Shown here: one piece after another, positions 43,225 through 51,972 of the stretch
Layout of the letters: each line of letters starts with the position of its first letter
Numbering within the stretch: the first letter of the stretch is position 1
Origin: Bacteroidales bacterium
Lineage (GTDB): Bacteria; Bacteroidota; Bacteroidia; Bacteroidales; GCA-2748055
Length of the DNA: 64,000 nt
NCBI GenBank assembly: GCA_020636775.1
Contig: JACJXF010000001.1
Span: forward strand, 186,001-250,000
Reading direction: 5' to 3'
The notes under the pieces: model-generated
Database searches by the model: none
Told to the model about the DNA's origin: nothing
The model's input: the letters and a program-made list of their open reading frames with translations, nothing else
Translations under genes and position numbers: made by a program

Positions 43225-43648
43225 TATCCCAAAACATCATTGTTACAAAAAGAAATAATTCCTTTCTGTCTTAAATATAAATATAAGAAAGATTTTGTGA
43301 GATAAGCAATCAGAAGTATTCAAGATGTTGCAATGCCAGCGAATTTCAGGAATAAGACTGAAACATCCTGCTCCCGCTCAAACTGTCCTTCCAGCCTGTT
43401 TTTGGATCCACTAATTTCATAAAAAACAGGGAACAATAAATGAGTTTTAGGAAAGGCTGCAGTAGAATATACTCCTAAACAAACCTGACTTATGAAGGAA
43501 AAGATCATTCAGATGCAGAAGCTTTACAGGGCATTTAATTGATTTTCATGGTTTTTTATCCTGACGAATAATTCAGGAAGCAAGCTGCAATAAGCAAATC
43601 GCAGGAGTAAATTCCCTTGTCACCGTTTACAAAGAATTTAAGGAATAA
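43225..43648. other. Gene-free stretch, possible decayed coding DNA
   Basis: About 420 bp without a convincing gene. A 62-residue minus-strand frame (43320-43508) has no family resemblance and no neighbours to support it, and a 16-codon frame (MKEKIIQMQKLYRAFN) at 43493 is too short. No hairpin terminator was seen after GH97, whose stop is at its right edge. Confidence 0.5.
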
Positions 43649-45655
43649 TTAAATCTCCATCAGATAAACAGCAGTTCCTCCTCCGGGCGCCAGGTACAGA
43701 TCAATAACTGAAGAAGCGTCAACTTCCTTTTCTTCAATTACAACCGGGTATGGATTTGTTTTCCAGTCAGAATCCGGAGCGTCCTTAAAGAATTTTGCCA
43801 TGTATTTTTTCCCCTGGTCCAGAAAATTCAAATTTAATGCAAGATGTCGGGAGTTTTCATCGGTAATAGCTCCCACAAACCAGTTACCTGAATTTTTGTC
43901 TTTTCGGGCGGTCATTACATAGTCTCCAATTTTGCCATCCAGAACAATGCTTTTTTCCCATTCCACTCCAACTAGTTCAATAAATTCGAAAGCCGGATTG
44001 CCAGCGTAATTCTCAGGTAAATCGGATGCCATTTGAAGCGGACTGTAGATTACCACATAGAGCGCCAATTGTTTGGCAAGTGTAGTCTGTACCCTTGTCT
44101 GAGGATACACGGGATTATTGAAATTGAAAGTGCCAAAGGTAAAATCCATCGGACCAGCCAGACCGCGTGTAAAAGGGACAATGCAGGTATGTTCGGGGGG
44201 ATTTCCGCCATCCTGCGACCAGGCATCATATTCCTGACCACGAACACCTTCCTGTGTCATAAAATTCGGATAGGTTCTTTGCCATCCTGTAGGCATTACG
44301 GGTTCATGGTTGTCGACCATAATATGATATTTTCCTGCCGTTTCAACCACTTTCAGATAGTGGCGGACCCCATACTGACTGCTGTGACGTTCTTTCTTAT
44401 CCAGCAAGGGGTTTACATATCCGGTTTTTACCGAGTGAATACCGTGTGCCTGAAAAAATGCAAATGCCGAATCCAGCTGTCTCTCGTAATTTATGGTTGA
44501 ACCACCCGTTTCATTATGACCAATAATCTCCACTCCTTTATCTTTTGCATATTTCACAATTGCATCGATGTCAAAATCGGGATAGGGCCTGGTAAAACTG
44601 AACTGGTCGCCATGAGCCACCCAATCAACATCCCATCCATAATTCCATCCTTCAACCAGAACAGCAGGAATCTTATGTTCAGCTGCAAAATCAATATATC
44701 TTTTCATATTCGCAGTGGTTGCCCCATGTTTTGGTCCCTGCGACCATGTGTATTTTTCCATGTGCATACCCCACCAGATTCCCACATATTTTGCAGGATG
44801 AATCCAGGAAACATCTTCAATTTTATTGGATTCATTCAGATTCAGCATGAGCCTGGAATTGGACAGCTGATTCAGGTTGTCGGCCAGAATAATTGTCCTC
44901 CAGGGAGAATAAAAGGGTGTTTCGGCATAAACTTTAATACCTGTGGACCAGGGGGTTAAATCAGCCTTCAGGGTGGAACCTTCTTTTGGATACAGGTTCA
45001 TCTTTGCATAATCGATCAGTGCTGCCTCATGGAGCAGAATATATTTTCCGTCGGAGGTTTCGATGGTAACAGGAGTGGTAACGGTATCAAGCTTGCTGAG
45101 GAGGGATTTTTTCCAAAGAATTTCATAATAAACCCCTTTATAGGCCGGAATTGACCAGGCTGAATCGTTATTTACCATTGCAAATTCAGTAAGCTCATCG
45201 CTAATCTCAAACTTCTTCAGGCCTTTCTGTTCCGGGAATTCGTACCGAAAACCAATTCCATCATCAAAGGCACGGAAAACCACAGTAAGGAAGCGTTGTT
45301 TGCCAGCTTCCTCCTGCAAATCTATTTTCAGCTCATTATAATGATTTCTTACTGAGGTTTCTTCACCCCACACTTCCTGCCAGGTTTCGTCAAACGTGGA
45401 GGTAGAAACTGAGCTTATTTTAAATCCCTTACAAAGCGAATCTCCCGGGTCCAAAAGAAAACCTAGACGGGAAGCACTGATAATATCAATCCCGTTCTTT
45501 TGCACTTCATAATTTGCATTTCCTTCCGAAAGTCTGAAGGTCAGTAAGGTTTTTCCATCCGGTGAGCTAAGTGTTTCTGTTTTTTCCTTACTGCATGAAG
45601 CAAACAGGATAATTACCATTAGCAGGTAATTTAAATTCATGATTATTTTTCTCAT
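43649..45655 (-). CDS. GH97 alpha-glucosidase lipoprotein (SusB-like, predicted inverting)
   Basis: Exported glycoside hydrolase of 668 residues that would release glucose from non-reducing ends of alpha-glucan oligosaccharides in the periplasm. Lipobox LFASCSKE. GH97 features: the N-terminal beta-sandwich, VLVEGWNYGWDVDW near residue 325, HNETGGSTINYER, VKTGYV, and VDNHEPVMPTGWQRTYPN with TQEGVRGQEYDAW. In retaining GH97 enzymes the VKTG position is an Asp nucleophile; here it is Gly, as in the inverting SusB, and the Glu in NHEP and in RGQE are kept. Starts 14 bp after SusD ends: same operon. Confidence 0.92.
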   Translation of the reverse strand: MRKIIMNLNYLLMVIILFASCSKEKTETLSSPDGKTLLTFRLSEGNANYEVQKNGIDIISASRLGFLLDPGDSLCKGFKISSVSTSTFDETWQEVWGEETSVRNHYNELKIDLQEEAGKQRFLTVVFRAFDDGIGFRYEFPEQKGLKKFEISDELTEFAMVNNDSAWSIPAYKGVYYEILWKKSLLSKLDTVTTPVTIETSDGKYILLHEAALIDYAKMNLYPKEGSTLKADLTPWSTGIKVYAETPFYSPWRTIILADNLNQLSNSRLMLNLNESNKIEDVSWIHPAKYVGIWWGMHMEKYTWSQGPKHGATTANMKRYIDFAAEHKIPAVLVEGWNYGWDVDWVAHGDQFSFTRPYPDFDIDAIVKYAKDKGVEIIGHNETGGSTINYERQLDSAFAFFQAHGIHSVKTGYVNPLLDKKERHSSQYGVRHYLKVVETAGKYHIMVDNHEPVMPTGWQRTYPNFMTQEGVRGQEYDAWSQDGGNPPEHTCIVPFTRGLAGPMDFTFGTFNFNNPVYPQTRVQTTLAKQLALYVVIYSPLQMASDLPENYAGNPAFEFIELVGVEWEKSIVLDGKIGDYVMTARKDKNSGNWFVGAITDENSRHLALNLNFLDQGKKYMAKFFKDAPDSDWKTNPYPVVIEEKEVDASSVIDLYLAPGGGTAVYLMEI

Positions 45656-45669
45656 ATGTTATTGTCGTA

Positions 45670-47538
45670 TTATCTAACCCCCGGGTATCCGGCAGATTGT
45701 TGAATATTCTCATTACGTTCAAGCTCAAGTTGTGGAATGGGCTGAACGTAAGACTCATCACCTTTCCAGGTAATATTTCCATGGCGGGTTTCCTTGTAAT
45801 AATCAGCCTCAGCCGGACCAATCTGCCAGCGACGAACATCCCACCACCATTGACCTTCAGCAAATAGCTCAGCCCAGCGCTCATATCTCAGCACATCGTG
45901 CGCAAGAGGGTCTGAATCGTCTGCTGTTCTGGTACGATCAGTTAGACTTACATAATCATAAGGACAGGCGGCATCAGGAGAATAGCCGTAGGCCCTGCGA
46001 TGTACTTTATTTATATATTCCAGTGCAAGTGCGGGATTATCATCTTTCATCAGTTCGGCATAAAGGAGATAAATATCAGCCAAACGAATAATTGGATAAT
46101 TCGCATCACTGCTTTCGTTTTTACCATAGGGAGCAGGGCCCATTTCAACGCCAAGAATGTTTGTGAATTTACGGTGTTGCCAGGTTAATAAATCCGGACG
46201 GTTATTTACTTCGCTGGAACGGTCATAATAGGTAATTTTTCCTTTGTCATTTATGTATTCATCTACATATGGCTGGCCTGCACATAGCATAAGTCGCGGA
46301 TCGACAAGGTTTTTGTTATTTTTAAGGTCAATGCTTGCCTGTCTGTAACTGGTGTCCTGAGTCTGATAGGGATAATTATCAGCCGATCTGGGCAGACTGG
46401 AATTGAAATCAGGATTAAATGTTCTTCGTGGAACCGTATCACCACCCACACCATAAAACCCGAAGCGTTTAATATTTGCATCATGAATAAAATTATTCCC
46501 CCACTCACTGCTTTTCTTTGAAGTTATGATATCAAATTCTCTGGTTAAGGGATCAACCGCTCCCTCAACAGAGGGTCTGAAGCGTATATCCAGATCCATA
46601 TACCAGGGTGCCATTACCATAGGCATTCCACTACCGGTGGTATATCCGGCCCACGGACCAGTCTGATTCCGGTTGACGGTCATACTTAATTCATAAAGGG
46701 ATTCCGAATTAAATTCATTTGCCTCATTCCCGTAGAACATATCTTTATAAATCTCAGGGGATACAAGAGTTTTGCCACTATTATTGATTATATCTTCCAT
46801 CAGATCTTTAGCCTTTGTCTTATTTTCCGGGAAAATATATAAGGACTGCATGTAAACCTTTGCCAGCAGACCTTTTGCTGCCCACTCCGACGCCCTGTAA
46901 TCATCATTATGTCCTTTAAGAAAAGGAATAGCTTTTTCCAGATCTCCAATAACAAATGCCCAGGTATCAGCAACCGTGGCTCTTTTCCGTTTCATGGTTT
47001 CGAGGTCTGTGGCCACTTTGTCGAAAATGGGGAAACCCCAGCCATCAGGCTTGATTTCAAAGAAAATTTGTCCGTGCCAATATGCCAGTGCGCGATTAAA
47101 CAAAGCCTGACCCTGCATATAATCGAGTTGAGCCTGCTCTCCCGAGTTAGAATAATTCTTCCTGTAATTTTCAATGGCTTCGCTGGCTGTAGTTGATAAA
47201 TTGGCCCACTTACAGATATCCACATACATCTGAGTGGTATACCTGCTGTTCAGGTCAGTATAGTTATCCATGCTTGTTCCACGTTCATCATAAGAGCCGT
47301 ATGTATTGGTAGTATGGTCAAATAAATAAATCCCCATAGGAAACCAATAAAAGGCATACATCCCGATACCGTAGGGACCCGCATAGGAGGATGTGAGTGT
47401 CAGATCCACCTGCTCCAGAGTTGCCGGGAAATTGTCGGTCGACAGAGTTTGCTGGTTGGTGATATCAAAAAAATCGGAACAGCCGGAAAAGGACAGACTC
47501 ATAAATGTGATCAGCAAATATTTTATAGCGTGTTTCAT
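45670..47538 (-). CDS. SusD/RagB-family outer-membrane glycan-binding lipoprotein
   Basis: Surface lipoprotein that forms the lid of a SusC channel and binds the oligosaccharide. 622 residues, somewhat longer than SusD. Lipobox SFSGCSDFF, then the characteristic DITNQQTLSTDNFPATLEQV near residue 25, NRALAYWHGQIFFEIKPDGWGFPI with the SusD helix motif, and the C-terminal RYERWAELFAEGQWWWDVRR, a hallmark of the family. Located 28 bp after SusC on the same strand. The substrate is set by binding-site residues not decidable here; context suggests alpha-glucan. Confidence 0.95.
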   Translation of the reverse strand: MKHAIKYLLITFMSLSFSGCSDFFDITNQQTLSTDNFPATLEQVDLTLTSSYAGPYGIGMYAFYWFPMGIYLFDHTTNTYGSYDERGTSMDNYTDLNSRYTTQMYVDICKWANLSTTASEAIENYRKNYSNSGEQAQLDYMQGQALFNRALAYWHGQIFFEIKPDGWGFPIFDKVATDLETMKRKRATVADTWAFVIGDLEKAIPFLKGHNDDYRASEWAAKGLLAKVYMQSLYIFPENKTKAKDLMEDIINNSGKTLVSPEIYKDMFYGNEANEFNSESLYELSMTVNRNQTGPWAGYTTGSGMPMVMAPWYMDLDIRFRPSVEGAVDPLTREFDIITSKKSSEWGNNFIHDANIKRFGFYGVGGDTVPRRTFNPDFNSSLPRSADNYPYQTQDTSYRQASIDLKNNKNLVDPRLMLCAGQPYVDEYINDKGKITYYDRSSEVNNRPDLLTWQHRKFTNILGVEMGPAPYGKNESSDANYPIIRLADIYLLYAELMKDDNPALALEYINKVHRRAYGYSPDAACPYDYVSLTDRTRTADDSDPLAHDVLRYERWAELFAEGQWWWDVRRWQIGPAEADYYKETRHGNITWKGDESYVQPIPQLELERNENIQQSAGYPGVR

Positions 47539-47566
47539 AATTCAGCTGGTTTATCGTGACAAATTG

Positions 47567-50500
47567 TTAGAAAGTTAAATCTACTCCGAATGAAATGAGT
47601 CTTGAAGGCAGATAACGGTTTTGATGATCAACTCCTCTCATCAGCACGCCTCCGCCTATTTCCGGATCGATACCGGTATATCCTGTTATTGTAAACAGGT
47701 TTTGCATACTCACATACAAACGGGCTTTCTCAACCGAGATTTTCTGCGACATTTGTTTTGGGAGGGAATAGCCGAATGAGAAGTTTTTCAACTTCAGGTA
47801 ATCTCCTTTTTCAACCAGATAACCCGATACAGTTGAATAGTTTTTATTAGCGGCACCATCTCCTATAAATGAACCGTTTACATCTATATATCCGACACGC
47901 GGATAATCGGTAACATTTGTATTTCCAGCTCCGAACAGGGACGTTTTAAATATATCAGCAGTTGTATTATCGGAACTGAACATCTGGGTATAAGGCTTTA
48001 CTAAATTAATGATGTCGAATCCAAATGCGCCCTGAAACACAGCACTCAAATCGAAGTTTTTATATGCAAGATTGATATTCAAACCAAAAGTCATTTTTGG
48101 CCATGGATTTCCAATAAAGGTGCGTGAAAGCGGGGTTACCCGACCCTGACCGTTATCATCGAAAATCAAATCTCCAACACTGGTTTGTTGTTTCTGGTAA
48201 TAAATACCTATGGGCTGGCCATTTAAGTTAAGTGGCTGACCGGTTACAGGGTCGAAACTGGTATGATCGGGATTCTGTAATTTCCATGTATCCAGAGCAC
48301 GCTGATTGTATTCGAGAACCTGTTCCTGATTCTGAAAGATTCCAATTACCTTATATCCGTAAAACATACTCATAGGATAGCCGTCCTGTGTCCGGGAAAG
48401 CAGATTCCAGGTATTATCGAGCCCCTCATCTATGGGGGATGCCCCGGGTGCTGCACCAACGCGTTTCACAAGGTTGGAGTTAAAAGAGGCATTGGTATTA
48501 ATGGAATACCGGAAATCATTTCTGGTTTCCCTCCAGCCTATTGAAATTTCATGTCCCTGGTTTTCAACCAGACCGGCATTGAAATATACAGGCACTGTAT
48601 TGGCCGGATCATCACTGCTGAAATAATAACTCATGCCTGCAGAAAGAGGCAAATCTCCCCGGTACAACATGTCCTTTGTCTGACGGTTGTAATAATCATA
48701 TGAAACAGCCAGCCGGTTTGCCAGGAAGCTAAGATCCAATCCAAAATCAAGCTGATTGATCTGTTCCCATTTTAAATCCTGATTTCCAAATATGGCCAGC
48801 CAATAACCCGCCTGCTGAGTGGAGGTGCCATCGAAGGAATGGCTGATACCTGTTCCTGACCAGGTGGATTGGTACATAAACTGAGGAACACTCATATCGT
48901 TACCAAGAATTCCCCAGCTGGCCCTGATTTTCGCATTACTTAACCATCCTTCGGTAAAGGATTTTATGAAATCTTCTTCACTTATTTTCCAACCTAAGTT
49001 AACAGATGGAAAATATCCCCAGCGATTCTGTCCCACAAAACGATCGGAAGCATCTGCACGAAAATTAGCTGTCAGGAGGTATCTGTTTAAATAGCTGTAA
49101 TTTACACGACCAAAGAAAGAGGAACGTCGCTCAATTGGCAAATTATCCCAGGCGTCTTTGGTGGGTCCGGCCGAAGATAATGCAATTGACTGGGCAACAG
49201 GTATGGAAAAATTATAAGCAGTTACCCCCAGATTATATCCGTCGAGTTTCCAGGATTCCGTTCCGGTCATAACTTTCAGGCTATGGTTTCCAATATTGGT
49301 CTGGTAGGTTAAGACTGAGTTAAACATCAGATTTTGCATGCTTCCTGCATAGGAATTCATTTGCTGAGGACTCACCTGAACGGGGCCAAAGTCGCGGTAT
49401 TCAGTAAAAGTATTTTTTGAAAAGCCTGAAAATTCGCCGGCTCCGGTTACTTTCAGGTCCAGGCCTTCAATGAAGTTAATATTTAAATAAGTCTGCAGAT
49501 TCAGGGCGTAATTGTTATCGTTGAAAACATGAAACGCGTCCTCCAGACCTGCAAAGTTTGGTCCGCTTCCGGCTTTATCGTTAGTTTTTGCAAAATTCCC
49601 ATCCTGATCATATACCGGTGAAACAGGTACTGTGCGAAATGGAATGGTATGATTATAAATAGAAGAGGATGTGGATGGATTTGTTTTTATTGAGCTTCCA
49701 TAAAGTGACTCACCAATGCTTATATGATCACTGAATTTATGTTCCAGATTGTTGCGGAATGAAAACCGGTCGGACCGGGTATCCAGGTAGACTCCTTTCT
49801 CACTTAAATAGCTGCCTGACAAAAAGAAGCTTGTTTTTTCAGAGGATGAAGCTGCTGATAAATTATATTCCTGTTCAATCCCGGTACCAAACATAACTTT
49901 CATCCAGTCGGTATCCGGAAGATCATCAATACTCCCTGCTCCGAGCACATTCAATGTATTACTGGTTCCAAAGACATCTCTTGCCCTGATCCAGTCCTTG
50001 GTATCAAGTAATTTAATATCGGTGGTAATATTTCGAAAACCGGAGCGGACATTCGCATTTATGCTTGTTTTTTCACCTGGTTTACCGTGTTTTGTGGTAA
50101 TCAGGATGACCCCGCCGGCGGCACGTGAACCATAAATTGCAGCTGATCCTGCGTCTTTGAGGATTTCAACTGACTCAACATCCCGCACGTTGAAATCAAA
50201 TCCTGTCCCCTGCGGAACTCCGTCTACAATATATAAGGGACTCATTCCGTTGAGCGAACCTGCACCACGGATAATAATATCGGCTGAGCTTCCCGGTGAA
50301 CCATCTCCTTTTGTCACCATCACTCCTGCAGCCATACCGCCCAGGGATTCGGCAAGACTTTTTGATGAATAATCTTTTAGATCTTCAGACTTTACTGAGG
50401 AAATTGAACCTGTAAGATCTGATCGCTTTTGTGTGCCATAACCAACAACCACAAGTTCCTCAAGAGATTCAATTTCTTCTTCCAGGATAACAGGATAAAA

Positions 50501-50788
50501 GCTTTTATCGCTGCTTACTTTTTCCTGATAGGTTTTATAACCTACAGAGGAGATCTTAATTGTGCTTCCGGCAGGAACCTCCAGCTTAAAATTTCCATCT
50601 ATATCGCTTATCGTTCCGGTTAAATTACCCGAAATATTAGTTGAAATTGTTGCCCCGACAATTGCCTCGTTATTACTGTTTTTAACATTTCCTGTTATTT
50701 TTTGTGTTACCTGAGCAATACTGCTGACAGGTAAAAAGCAACACAAAACGAATAACACAAAAAAAACAACTGATTTTTGGTTATGCAT
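47567..50788 (-). CDS. SusC/RagA-family TonB-dependent outer-membrane transporter
   Basis: TonB-dependent porin that takes up oligosaccharides with its SusD lid. 1073 residues: signal peptide, a CarboxypepD_reg-like domain at ~28-110 (ITGNVKNSNNEAIVGATIST), the SusC box VVVGYGTQKRSDLTGSISSV, the plug domain with IIRGAGSLNGMSPLYIVDGV and DAGSAAIYGSRAAGGVILIT, then the beta-barrel. No anti-sigma/STN domain at the start, so it is not obviously part of a sigma/anti-sigma relay; regulation is probably through the SusR-type protein at 54.0-55.6 kb. First gene of the susC-susD-GH97 operon. Confidence 0.97.
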   Translation of the reverse strand: MHNQKSVVFFVLFVLCCFLPVSSIAQVTQKITGNVKNSNNEAIVGATISTNISGNLTGTISDIDGNFKLEVPAGSTIKISSVGYKTYQEKVSSDKSFYPVILEEEIESLEELVVVGYGTQKRSDLTGSISSVKSEDLKDYSSKSLAESLGGMAAGVMVTKGDGSPGSSADIIIRGAGSLNGMSPLYIVDGVPQGTGFDFNVRDVESVEILKDAGSAAIYGSRAAGGVILITTKHGKPGEKTSINANVRSGFRNITTDIKLLDTKDWIRARDVFGTSNTLNVLGAGSIDDLPDTDWMKVMFGTGIEQEYNLSAASSSEKTSFFLSGSYLSEKGVYLDTRSDRFSFRNNLEHKFSDHISIGESLYGSSIKTNPSTSSSIYNHTIPFRTVPVSPVYDQDGNFAKTNDKAGSGPNFAGLEDAFHVFNDNNYALNLQTYLNINFIEGLDLKVTGAGEFSGFSKNTFTEYRDFGPVQVSPQQMNSYAGSMQNLMFNSVLTYQTNIGNHSLKVMTGTESWKLDGYNLGVTAYNFSIPVAQSIALSSAGPTKDAWDNLPIERRSSFFGRVNYSYLNRYLLTANFRADASDRFVGQNRWGYFPSVNLGWKISEEDFIKSFTEGWLSNAKIRASWGILGNDMSVPQFMYQSTWSGTGISHSFDGTSTQQAGYWLAIFGNQDLKWEQINQLDFGLDLSFLANRLAVSYDYYNRQTKDMLYRGDLPLSAGMSYYFSSDDPANTVPVYFNAGLVENQGHEISIGWRETRNDFRYSINTNASFNSNLVKRVGAAPGASPIDEGLDNTWNLLSRTQDGYPMSMFYGYKVIGIFQNQEQVLEYNQRALDTWKLQNPDHTSFDPVTGQPLNLNGQPIGIYYQKQQTSVGDLIFDDNGQGRVTPLSRTFIGNPWPKMTFGLNINLAYKNFDLSAVFQGAFGFDIINLVKPYTQMFSSDNTTADIFKTSLFGAGNTNVTDYPRVGYIDVNGSFIGDGAANKNYSTVSGYLVEKGDYLKLKNFSFGYSLPKQMSQKISVEKARLYVSMQNLFTITGYTGIDPEIGGGVLMRGVDHQNRYLPSRLISFGVDLTF

Positions 50789-50832
50789 AGATCTGAGTTG
50801 TTTGGCGTTCCTAATGAAAAAGATAAAAAAGG

Positions 50833-50860
50833 AAAAGCGAAGCGTTAAAACCTCGCTTTT
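50833..50860 (-). terminator. Hairpin between the secreted 273-aa gene and SusC
   Basis: AAAAGCGA / TCGCTTTT stem with a 12-nt loop; the minus strand then runs into a T-rich stretch. Separates the 273-aa gene from susC, though readthrough could join them. Confidence 0.7.
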
Positions 50861-50881
50861 CTTAATATAAGAATTATACTA

Positions 50882-51703
50882 TTATTCTGAAATTATAAGT
50901 TCCCTGGTTGAAACGAAAGAACCATCAGCCTTGATTGCTTTATGAATAAACAAGCCGCTTTGGGGAGCTTTGGGGAGTCGAACGCCCTGAATATTGTAAT
51001 ACTCATGACTAACAACAGGAGATTCAGATTTAATTTTATTGGAAATACCTGTTACTATCGGGCAGGGTAATGTATATCCTTTTTCAGGCGTGTTGTTTGA
51101 AAAGAATAATCCACCTTCATAGTCATCACTGTAAAATTCAGGACTTCCTTTGGTGCCAGTATAGGGAAGAGTTCTGAAAATAGCACCCGTTCCCGGGTCA
51201 ATGGCAGTACCTGCAGCAATTTCAGCAGGCCACATCCACCATCCGGCACCTGGATTGTCTGCAGTAAATTCAAATCCAAAAACCTGACCGTAAATGTAAA
51301 CTACTGAATCAATACCTGTGGCAGAGGCAACATTCATTGTAGATGCCATTTGTTTGATATTCCAGGTGGCGCCATAAATGTTGCCCTGGATTTGCTTCAA
51401 ACGATTGGTTCCACCACTAACATCGCCGAAATTTGTCCATTTGTTGATTGCCAGCGCGCGGGTGGCACCTGCAGCAGTTGGTGTTTCTTTAAGCCAGTTT
51501 TCAAAAGGCGTACCTGTAACATCAACAGCAAAAACAAAAGTCTGATCAACCTCAACATCATTAGCAGCAGCCCAGCTATTATTTGCACAGGACCAATTCA
51601 CAATATAATAGCCATCAGCATCCTTCGGATTATTAAGTGTCTGCGCATTTGCAAGCGTCACAAACATTAATAACAAAAAGCTTAGTAGAGTAAATTTTTT
51701 CAT
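50882..51703 (-). CDS. Secreted protein of unknown function with short C-terminal sorting-like domain
   Basis: 273 residues. Signal peptide (FTLLSFLLLMFVTLANAQ), then a domain opening NPKDADGYYIVNWSCANNSW and with Trp/Gly-rich strands (GAGWWMWPAEIAAG, EGGLFFSNNTPEKGYTL), suggestive of a beta-sandwich. The final ~40 residues (YYNIQGVRLPKAPQSGLFIH) follow the abbreviated Bacteroidota 'Y[YF]N[LI]QG[VI]R...G[IL]' sorting-like end. Located just upstream of susC and divergent from the GH87-like gene, so it likely serves the same glycan locus, perhaps as a binding protein. No catalytic motif recognised. Confidence 0.65.
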   Translation of the reverse strand: MKKFTLLSFLLLMFVTLANAQTLNNPKDADGYYIVNWSCANNSWAAANDVEVDQTFVFAVDVTGTPFENWLKETPTAAGATRALAINKWTNFGDVSGGTNRLKQIQGNIYGATWNIKQMASTMNVASATGIDSVVYIYGQVFGFEFTADNPGAGWWMWPAEIAAGTAIDPGTGAIFRTLPYTGTKGSPEFYSDDYEGGLFFSNNTPEKGYTLPCPIVTGISNKIKSESPVVSHEYYNIQGVRLPKAPQSGLFIHKAIKADGSFVSTRELIISE

Positions 51704-51913
51704 AGTTTATAATTTTAATTAATAACTAAAGGTAAAGATAGGGAGAGATAAGAGGGAGGTAGCGAAAATTACGAAAAATATCGATTTGTTTTTTTTCTAT
51801 ATGACTGATAATTAGGAACATGAATATTTTTTATAGAGATAAAATATTGATTTAAATTGGAATTTTTGGCCAAAAAGAACCCGAAAAAGACTTAAATTGG
51901 CCCGGGCCGGAGT

Positions 51914-51943
51914 TTTGAATTTAGAAAGTTCCAAATCAATTTG
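51914..51943 (+). promoter_or_regulatory. Probable promoter of the GH87-like gene
   Basis: TTTG at 51914-51917, 18-bp spacer, TCAATTTG at 51936-51943 (one mismatch to TAnnTTTG), 30 bp before the ATG. In the 269-bp divergent intergenic region of the polysaccharide locus. Confidence 0.4.
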
Positions 51944-51972
51944 TATTTTCAGCTTTTCATAAGGAAAATTAG

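Noticed and set aside
43320..43508. 62-residue minus-strand frame in the gap before GH97
   Set aside because: No family resemblance, no signal, and no support from spacing; kept only as a note on the gene-free stretch.
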